DNA of 11,417 nt from Aliikangiella sp964411875 (lineage in GTDB: Bacteria > Pseudomonadota > Gammaproteobacteria > Enterobacterales > Kangiellaceae). Positions 6,812 to 11,417 of the stretch are shown one piece after another. The notes under the pieces are model-generated. The model searched no databases. It saw only the letters and a list, made by a program, of their open reading frames with translations, and was not told the DNA's origin. Location of the stretch: positions 1 through 11,417 of the forward strand of contig CAYPMT010000081.1 in the NCBI GenBank assembly GCA_964411875.1, in the 5' to 3' direction. How positions within the stretch are numbered: the stretch's first letter is position 1; every line of letters starts with the position of its first letter. The position numbers and the translations under genes were made by a program.

Positions 6812-7723
6812 TTACTTTATGAAAAAATCGCGGATACAACGCGCAGTTTCTTCAGGCTGTTCAACATGAAGCATATGGCCTGCGTCTTCAACTACGAAAT
6901 AATTTTCGTCTTTTAGTTTTAACAATTTTTCTGCTTTAGAAATAGCACCTTTCTTTTGATACAACTTAAATAACGGTGACTCCTTAGCCATAACAATCCC
7001 AACTGTGGCTTGAATTTCTTGCCAAATTGCTTCAAATTCTTCGACTTGATGACGCATGGTGATCGTATCTAAATGTTTACGATCATGAATAATTTCAACT
7101 TTCTCAACACCTTTTAAATCAGTACTATCGATAAAAGGTTTGCTCCAAATTTTCGCCAAATAACTCACCATCGCATCACTCATCCTTGGATTATTCCTAC
7201 GAACTGACAATTCTAAATGCGCTAAATTGTCATAAACTTTAGGTGGCGTACCATGCTTCGTTTGATGCAGCCATTGTCGATAACTCTTCGCCGTTTGATC
7301 TACTGGCTTAGGCACAAAGAACAAGCCATCTAAGCTCATTACTTTAGCAACCCTCTCAGTGGCTATTCCAGCATACATCAAAGATAAAATGCCGCCTTTA
7401 CTGTGGCCTAATAAGTTCACAGAGTTATCCAACTGATAGTGATCCAGTAAGGCATCGATATCCGCTATATAGTCCGCAAGCCAGTAACCTGTTGATACAT
7501 GCTGCGTCTTTCCGTGACCACGAAAATCGGGCGCAATAATATGAAAGTCATCTTGCAATTTTGAGGCTACAAACTCAAATGAAGCACCACAATCCATCCA
7601 ACCGTGTAAGGCGAATAATTTGGGGGCGTTTAGGTTCCCCCATTCTTGCACATGATAATTCAAGTCACGAATGACAATTGTCTTAGTGATTTTTGTAGAA
7701 GATATTTTAGGCCAAACTGACAT
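6812..7723 (-). CDS. Alpha/beta-hydrolase (serine hydrolase-like)
   Basis: A 303-residue cytoplasmic alpha/beta-hydrolase of the type annotated as SERHL or epoxide-hydrolase-like, with unknown substrate. It shows HGWMDCGASF (40-49, oxyanion hole), APDFRGHGKT (64-73), the nucleophile elbow GHSKGG with Ser108, and DAGHMLHVEQPEE (280-292) with His283. The catalytic acid is less certain: Glu248 in AKESP fits the usual place after strand 7, while Asp132 after strand 6 is an alternative. Lys in place of Met/Leu after the nucleophile is a small variation. It is monocistronic. No Shine-Dalgarno is obvious before ATG 7721-7723. Upstream lie a perfect DnaA-box 9-mer (7762-7770) and symmetric AT-rich repeats (7808-7851). 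Confidence 0.85.
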   Translation of the reverse strand: MSVWPKISSTKITKTIVIRDLNYHVQEWGNLNAPKLFALHGWMDCGASFEFVASKLQDDFHIIAPDFRGHGKTQHVSTGYWLADYIADIDALLDHYQLDNSVNLLGHSKGGILSLMYAGIATERVAKVMSLDGLFFVPKPVDQTAKSYRQWLHQTKHGTPPKVYDNLAHLELSVRRNNPRMSDAMVSYLAKIWSKPFIDSTDLKGVEKVEIIHDRKHLDTITMRHQVEEFEAIWQEIQATVGIVMAKESPLFKLYQKKGAISKAEKLLKLKDENYFVVEDAGHMLHVEQPEETARCIRDFFIK

Positions 7724-7761
7724 TAGGAAACCGATGTGTTCGATTGAGCAATTCTATAATT

Positions 7762-7770
7762 TTATCCACA
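7762..7770 (+). promoter_or_regulatory. Perfect DnaA-box 9-mer
   Basis: TTATCCACA matches the high-affinity DnaA consensus TTATNCACA. It lies 39 bases upstream of the alpha/beta-hydrolase start, in the divergent gap. A single box may act as a regulatory or titration site; chance occurrence is possible in AT-rich DNA. Confidence 0.35.
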
Positions 7771-7807
7771 TTCTTTATACAAAAAATACAAACACTTATA
7801 CGCCTCG

Positions 7808-7851
7808 TTACTTTTACTAACCTAAAAGTAAAATAAAGTAAACTGACTTTA
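7808..7851. repeat. Tandem symmetric AT-rich repeats, possible operator
   Basis: Two dyads lie next to each other. TTACTTTTA (7808-7816) and TAAAAGTAA (7823-7831) are exact reverse complements around CTAACC. TAAAGT (7834-7839) and ACTTTA (7846-7851) are exact around AAACTG. The element AAAGTAAA occurs at 7825-7832 and 7835-7842, exactly 10 bp apart, the same face of the helix. The cluster lies midway between divergent starts at 7723 and 7962, which suits a regulator site. Confidence 0.45.
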
Positions 7852-7961
7852 TATTTATTGGGTTTAGAGTTAGACTATATCTTTATTTTATCTAATTCTG
7901 TTTGCCTCAAAAATTAATTAAGCAATCAGCCTAAACAAGTATTTTCTACTAGGTGTATTAA

Positions 7962-8705
7962 GTGAACCAATATAGAACCAGCTTTCCTTTTTGGATCATT
8001 AACTCGCTTTTTGGGGTACTACTACTTTGCATAATTTTGATGTTAGGCACTGATATTGCAAACCTTTTAAGCTCGGAAAGTAACTCCAAGCCGACTAATT
8101 CGACTAAGCCGAAAATAAGTAAAATTATTCCCAAAGAGAAAACAGAGTACGTTTTACCAAATAAAATCACCCTCAAAGAGACAACAAAATATTTAAACTC
8201 TATTGAGAGTACAACCGAAGTTCCTGCGATTAAAAAACAGTCTTCCGCTCTTTCAATTGAGGCTTCTCTAGAAAACAAGCAATACGAAAATAAAACTTCC
8301 GCTGCGCTTCAACCCTCAAGCAAAAACCTTATAGCACCTAAAAGTGCGCTTAAGGCTATAGAGCCTCAAATATCAAATACCAATTCCACTATTTTTGGAG
8401 ATAAGTGGCTTATATCGCAACCTAAAGAAAATTATTCTTTACAGCTAGCCAGCTTCTCAAGAAAAGCTGATATACATGCATATATAGAAAAATTAGACTT
8501 TCTAAGTGATAAGAGCCCTAAACTCTTCAAAAGTATTAATGGCTTATATTATGTTTTATATGGAAGCTATAAAACGCTTAATGAAGCACGTCAAGTACAA
8601 GCCAAAATCCCTTTTGGTAAAGACATTTGGGTAAGAAAAATAGGCGTTTTAAGAGCTACTAGATGCAGGAATAGAGGAATAGAGGCTAGCAATCCGGCTT
8701 GCTAA
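7962..8705 (+). CDS. SPOR-domain membrane protein, DamX-like
   Basis: A 247-residue bitopic inner-membrane protein: short N-terminus, one membrane segment (about 10-30), a Lys/Ser/Thr-rich periplasmic linker (38-145), then a SPOR domain (about 148-231). SPOR domains bind denuded septal peptidoglycan glycans, so a role at the division site is likely. KWLISQPKENYSLQLASF (148-165) matches the W-L-x-x-Q-P...Y-x-L-Q-L entry of DamX-type SPOR domains, and LYYVLYGSYKTLNEA (195-209) and IWVRKIGVL (222-230) match the rest. No cytoplasmic AAA domain is fused, and no aroB, dam or DamX partner lies nearby. Start GTG at 7962 has AGGTG (7951-7955) six bases upstream. The last 16 residues after the SPOR core are Arg/Cys-containing and unusual, and are encoded over an 8-bp tandem repeat. 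Confidence 0.82.
   Translation: MNQYRTSFPFWIINSLFGVLLLCIILMLGTDIANLLSSESNSKPTNSTKPKISKIIPKEKTEYVLPNKITLKETTKYLNSIESTTEVPAIKKQSSALSIEASLENKQYENKTSAALQPSSKNLIAPKSALKAIEPQISNTNSTIFGDKWLISQPKENYSLQLASFSRKADIHAYIEKLDFLSDKSPKLFKSINGLYYVLYGSYKTLNEARQVQAKIPFGKDIWVRKIGVLRATRCRNRGIEASNPAC
8667..8685 (+). repeat. 8-bp tandem repeat (AGGAATAG, 2.4 copies) in the SPOR gene
   Basis: AGGAATAG occurs at 8667-8674 and 8675-8682, followed by AGG. Because 8 is not a multiple of 3, a change of copy number shifts frame: one copy would end the protein at a TAG right after RNRG, and three copies would end it at a TAG after RGIEE. It sits in the C-terminal tail just outside the SPOR core. Confidence 0.7.
8687..8704. 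repeat. Hairpin spanning the SPOR gene stop codon
   Basis: TAGCAA and TTGCTA are exact reverse complements around TCCGGC, and the second arm runs into the TAA stop (8703-8705). It could slow or end transcription, but no T-tract follows on either strand. Confidence 0.3.
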
Positions 8706-8771
8706 ATTTAGAAGGTTCTATCACTCGTTTAAGGCTACACTTTCTAATACAAACTTTCTTCCATCGTTTTT

Positions 8772-9491
8772 TTAATGGCCACCAAATAAGAAAGCGCCTT
8801 TTGCTTGAATCATTTTATTAAAAGCAGCGTGGTTTTTTTGATGCGCAATTTCAAAGAATTTTCTTTCAATGATAGCAACATCATCTTTTCGTTCGTTATG
8901 ACGCAACACTAGGATAAGCTCATTCACCGAAGCAATTAAACTTTCTATTATATGATTTTCAAATTTTTCGGTAGCAAACTGAGGGTTTACTGTACGAAGA
9001 CGAAGTTGCTCATCAAAAATAGCAAAACTTTCATCCATTTTTTGAACAGGCTCATCTAAGAATTGGTTGCATACCTGCCAGTGTTCTCGCTTAATGAGAT
9101 CTTCCCATACAAACTTTACAATACGTGCTGCGCTCTCTTGGTTCGCCTCATTAACAAGAAGAAACTCACTAATGGCATCATCGGTTTTATCTAGGCATCG
9201 GCTGATCGCATAATAATCATGATATTTCTCAGGCACTTTTCTTGCCTTATATTCAGTCAAAACCTCTTGCTGTTTCTCAATAAGACGGTTCTTAGCACCA
9301 ACGAATTGATCTGCTAATCGGCTCCATCCAGACAAACAATAACTCAAACGCACTCCATAGAGTGAGCGCGGATCCTCTTCGGGCGCTTGGTCAAAAAACT
9401 GCTCATAAAACTTTAATGCATTTACAAAATCACCCGCTTTATGGGCTAATTGCGCGTCTTCTAATACTTGAATAATCTTAGGCGTTTCCAT
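8772..9491 (-). CDS. Conserved-type hypothetical protein with TPR-like N-terminus
   Basis: A 239-residue soluble protein that I do not recognise. Residues about 5-38 look like one tetratricopeptide unit: AQLAHKAGDFVNALKFYEQF, followed by a Pro at the helix end. The rest is predicted mostly helical and charged, with no signal peptide, membrane segment or catalytic motif. It probably acts through protein-protein contacts. It follows the dctP gene on the same strand, but a strong terminator at 9574-9600 lies between, so it needs its own promoter. TATAAG at about 9529-9534 (minus strand) is a weak -10 candidate, with no good -35. ATG 9489-9491 has no clear Shine-Dalgarno. It faces the SPOR gene across 66 bases. 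Confidence 0.75.
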   Translation of the reverse strand: METPKIIQVLEDAQLAHKAGDFVNALKFYEQFFDQAPEEDPRSLYGVRLSYCLSGWSRLADQFVGAKNRLIEKQQEVLTEYKARKVPEKYHDYYAISRCLDKTDDAISEFLLVNEANQESAARIVKFVWEDLIKREHWQVCNQFLDEPVQKMDESFAIFDEQLRLRTVNPQFATEKFENHIIESLIASVNELILVLRHNERKDDVAIIERKFFEIAHQKNHAAFNKMIQAKGAFLFGGH

Positions 9492-9573
9492 ACAGATAAT
9501 TTTACGTTTTTTAAGCGGGTTGAAATCTTATAGACATCGTAAAAAAATAACAAATTAAATTGGCGAAAAAAGC

Positions 9574-9600
9574 AAAAAAGCTCGCTAATGCGAGCTTTTA
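9574..9600 (-). terminator. Rho-independent terminator of dctP
   Basis: On the minus strand the stem AAAAGCTCGC/GCGAGCTTTT (ten base pairs, loop ATTA) is followed by a run of T bases (TTTTTTGC then a second T run). It begins 24 bases after the dctP stop. The plus-strand side has a shorter T run, so it acts mainly for the minus strand. Confidence 0.88.
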
Positions 9601-9623
9601 TAAATATCTAATAATATGTGTTT

Positions 9624-10610
9624 TTAGCTACTAGACTTTGCTGCATTAATTAGCTCTGAGCCAATCTTATCTTCATACTCTTTCCATAGTGGTTTGACAG
9701 CTCTCTTCCATTTCTCTCGTTGCTCTAAGGACATTTCAAGCACATTAGATTCACCTGATTTCACGATGCTAGCTTTATCCTCTTTTGCTTTAGTTTCGGC
9801 AACAGAATTGCCATAGACAATAGCATCAGCTAATGCTTCTTCAACTTTGCCGCGCAAATCATCTGGTAGAGCATTCCAAAATTTTGTACTGCTAATAACC
9901 GCATAACCTAAATATGCATGATTAGACTCGACAATATATTTTTGTCTTTCATAAAATTTCTGAGTATAAATATTCGACCATGTATTTTCCTGACCATCTA
10001 TTTCCTTTGATTCGAATAAATCGTTAATTTGACTAAACGGTAATTTCAGTGGCACTGCACCAAATGCTTCGAATTGATCCTCAAGAACTTCTGAGTTCAT
10101 TATTCTAAATTTCAGTCCCTGTAAATCTTTAGGGTCTTCCATAGGTTTATTTGAAGAAAGCTGTTTCATTCCATTATTAAAATAACCAAGACCTTTTAAA
10201 CCTTTTCGTTCAAACAACCCCAAAATTCTTTGCCCATATGTACCTTTTAAAAAGTTTTCGGCTGCTTTTGGTGACTCAAATAAAAACGGAATATCTAAAA
10301 TCTGTAAGCGCTTTGTCACAGATTCTAGTTTAGAAGTCGCTGGAGCAGCTAACTCCAAATTACCTTGTAATAACTGATAAATAGAGTCGTTATCGTTATA
10401 CAAAGATTTATTTGGATACACTTCAACAATAACTTTATCGTCACCAATTCGCTCTTTAATCAGGTCACGAAAATAATTAGCCATCTGGCCTTTAGGTGTA
10501 TCCTCTGGCACTACATGAGAAAACCTAATAACAATCGGTTTTGCAAACGCTTCAACGCTTGAAAAAATCAAAAACAACGCGACTATCGAGCACTTAATTA
10601 TAGTATTCAT
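9624..10610 (-). CDS. dctP: TRAP transporter solute-binding protein, DctP family
   Basis: A 328-residue periplasmic binding protein of TRAP transporters, which take up C4-dicarboxylates or related organic acids using an ion gradient. Residues 1-23 are a signal peptide ending AFA before KPIVIRFSH. Family marks are HVVPEDTPKG (32-41), the LKFRIM motif with the carboxylate-binding Arg169, and DGQENTWSNIYTQKFYE (205-221), very close to typical C4-dicarboxylate DctP proteins. Normal length, not truncated. The two membrane partners, DctQ and DctM, are absent on both sides: downstream is a terminator and then a TPR-like gene, upstream is ahpF. The permease may be encoded elsewhere. The promoter is probably 10644-10671. 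The gene symbol reflects the family; the real ligand is unknown. Confidence 0.9.
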   Translation of the reverse strand: MNTIIKCSIVALFLIFSSVEAFAKPIVIRFSHVVPEDTPKGQMANYFRDLIKERIGDDKVIVEVYPNKSLYNDNDSIYQLLQGNLELAAPATSKLESVTKRLQILDIPFLFESPKAAENFLKGTYGQRILGLFERKGLKGLGYFNNGMKQLSSNKPMEDPKDLQGLKFRIMNSEVLEDQFEAFGAVPLKLPFSQINDLFESKEIDGQENTWSNIYTQKFYERQKYIVESNHAYLGYAVISSTKFWNALPDDLRGKVEEALADAIVYGNSVAETKAKEDKASIVKSGESNVLEMSLEQREKWKRAVKPLWKEYEDKIGSELINAAKSSS

Positions 10611-10643
10611 TCTTATTATTTTAACGTTTAGATACAGTTGCTA

Positions 10644-10671
10644 AATATAGACGCTAAATTGTTAAAATCAA
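10644..10671 (-). promoter_or_regulatory. Candidate sigma-70 promoter for dctP
   Basis: On the minus strand, TATATT (10644-10649, five of six to TATAAT) is 16 bases from TTGATT (10666-10671, four of six to TTGACA). It lies 34 bases before the dctP ATG. Confidence 0.45.
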
Positions 10672-10681
10672 TCTAATTAAG

Positions 10682-10690
10682 TTATCCACA
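10682..10690 (+). promoter_or_regulatory. Perfect DnaA-box 9-mer
   Basis: TTATCCACA, the same sequence as at 7762-7770, sits just upstream of the proposed dctP -35 element. It may be a regulatory or titration site, or chance. Confidence 0.35.
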
Positions 10691-10696
10691 TGGCAA

Positions 10697-10723
10697 GAAA
10701 ATGTAACGCTATTTTACATTTTC
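10697..10723. terminator. AT-rich 10-bp perfect hairpin after ahpF
   Basis: GAAAATGTAA and TTACATTTTC are exact reverse complements around CGCTATT. On the minus strand it starts 29 bases after the ahpF stop, and its 3' arm is T-rich. The stem has only three GC pairs, which is poor for a terminator, so it could equally be a regulator site upstream of dctP. Confidence 0.4.
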
Positions 10724-10752
10724 GGATTATTGCTTAACCGATATTTTTTGCT

Positions 10753-11417
10753 CTACACTTCGTTCTTCAAAAGATACTCAAACGCCGTTAAGGCTGCTTT
10801 AGAGCCCTCCCCCATTGCAATAACTATCTGCTTATAAGGAACAGTGGTTACGTCACCACAGGCAAAGATATTCGGCTCTGACGTCTCACAACGCTCGTTA
10901 ATTTCAACTTCACCGTATTTAGTTAAATCAACAACATCTTTCACAAAAGAACTGTTTGGTACTAGACCAATCTGAACGAATACACCCGCCAACTCAACGA
11001 TATGTAATTCTTGTGTTTCACGATCTTGATATTCTAATGCAGTCACTTTGCCATTTGTTGCTAGAATCTGCTGAGTGGCTGCATTTTTGATGATACTAAT
11101 GTTGTCACGCTTTTCAGCTTGATCAATAAGAATCTGGTCAGCTTTTAAATCAGGTGCGAATTCCAACACAGTTACTGATTTAACTATACCAGCTAAGTCT
11201 AGTGCTGCCTCAATACCTGAATTACCACCACCAATAACCGCAACGTCTTTGCCTTTGAAGAAAGGGCCATCGCAATGTGGGCAATACGCCACACCATTAC
11301 CGATGTTTTCTTTTTCACCGGGTACACCCAACTCACGCCAGTTTGCGCCTGTAGCGAGAATCACACTTCGACTCGTTAATTGTTCACCTGAAGATAGCTT
11401 CAGTTTAACGATATCGC
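10753..11417 (-). CDS. ahpF: Alkyl hydroperoxide reductase subunit F, C-terminal part (5' partial)
   Basis: AhpF is the NADH- and FAD-dependent flavoprotein that reduces the peroxiredoxin AhpC, and so supports removal of hydrogen peroxide and organic peroxides in the cytoplasm. About 221 C-terminal residues of some 520 are in the window; the frame is open to the right edge, and the GTG at 11362-11364 is internal, because the codons before it (reading EQLTSRS) continue the alignment with known AhpF. Visible: VILATGANWRELGVPG, the redox pair in YCPHCDGPFFKGK, the NADH-binding VAVIGGGNSGIEAA, LAGVFVQIGL and the FAD motif FACGDVTTVPYKQI. CPHCDGP and the overall match favour AhpF over thioredoxin reductase, although the N-terminal thioredoxin-fold domain that would settle it lies outside. 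ahpC would be expected further right. Stop TAG at 10753-10755. Confidence 0.92.
   Translation of the reverse strand, partial: DIVKLKLSSGEQLTSRSVILATGANWRELGVPGEKENIGNGVAYCPHCDGPFFKGKDVAVIGGGNSGIEAALDLAGIVKSVTVLEFAPDLKADQILIDQAEKRDNISIIKNAATQQILATNGKVTALEYQDRETQELHIVELAGVFVQIGLVPNSSFVKDVVDLTKYGEVEINERCETSEPNIFACGDVTTVPYKQIVIAMGEGSKAALTAFEYLLKNEV

Noticed and set aside
7958..8278. 106-residue minus-strand frame opposite the SPOR gene
   Set aside because: It lies wholly antisense to a well-supported gene, has no ribosome site or recognisable motif, and arises from the Lys/Ser-rich linker on the other strand.
11362..11364. GTG as the start of a short thioredoxin-reductase-like gene
   Set aside because: The frame stays open to the right edge and the preceding residues fit AhpF, so this is an internal valine codon.

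Overview
The window is AT-rich chromosomal DNA that looks like a marine or psychrotolerant gammaproteobacterium of the Alteromonadales/Oceanospirillales kind. The inference rests on an AhpF of enterobacterial type, a DamX-like SPOR protein, a TRAP (DctP) binding protein, a type II glyoxalase, a DUF1223 protein and a membrane GGDEF enzyme. No 16S or other phylogenetic marker is present, so the genus cannot be given. I see no RNA gene, insertion sequence, integrase or CRISPR array.

Left part (1-2894): a surface-polysaccharide-type acyltransferase with a C-terminal SGNH domain enters from the left edge, its 5' end cut off. A 355-400 bp non-coding gap follows, then an alpha/beta-hydrolase whose length and catalytic-triad spacing recall RhlA/PhaG-type acyl-transfer enzymes. 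Middle part (2947-5913): a membrane-anchored diguanylate cyclase on the minus strand, a 545 bp AT-rich gap with inverted repeats and a possible 20-residue membrane peptide, a PAP2 phosphatase with variant motifs, and glyoxalase II on the minus strand. Right part (6075-11417): a periplasmic DUF1223 protein, a second alpha/beta-hydrolase, a SPOR-domain membrane protein, a TPR-like protein of unknown function, an orphan DctP binding protein with a clear terminator, and the C-terminal part of AhpF, cut by the right edge.

Most genes are single transcription units that alternate in strand. Four convergent pairs occur, two of them with almost no space between stop codons (1 bp at 5106, 8 bp at 6804-6811). 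The functions are diverse housekeeping or envelope roles: peroxide and methylglyoxal detoxification, septal peptidoglycan binding, lipid phosphatase, c-di-GMP signalling and organic acid binding. They do not form one pathway.

I did not find a convincing new multi-gene system. The points most worth a second look are the RhlA-like hydrolase, the small membrane-peptide ORF ahead of the PAP2 gene, the variant PAP2 active site, a symmetric AT-rich operator-like cluster at 7808-7851, two perfect DnaA-box 9-mers in gene gaps, and an 8-bp tandem duplication that sets the C-terminus of the SPOR protein.
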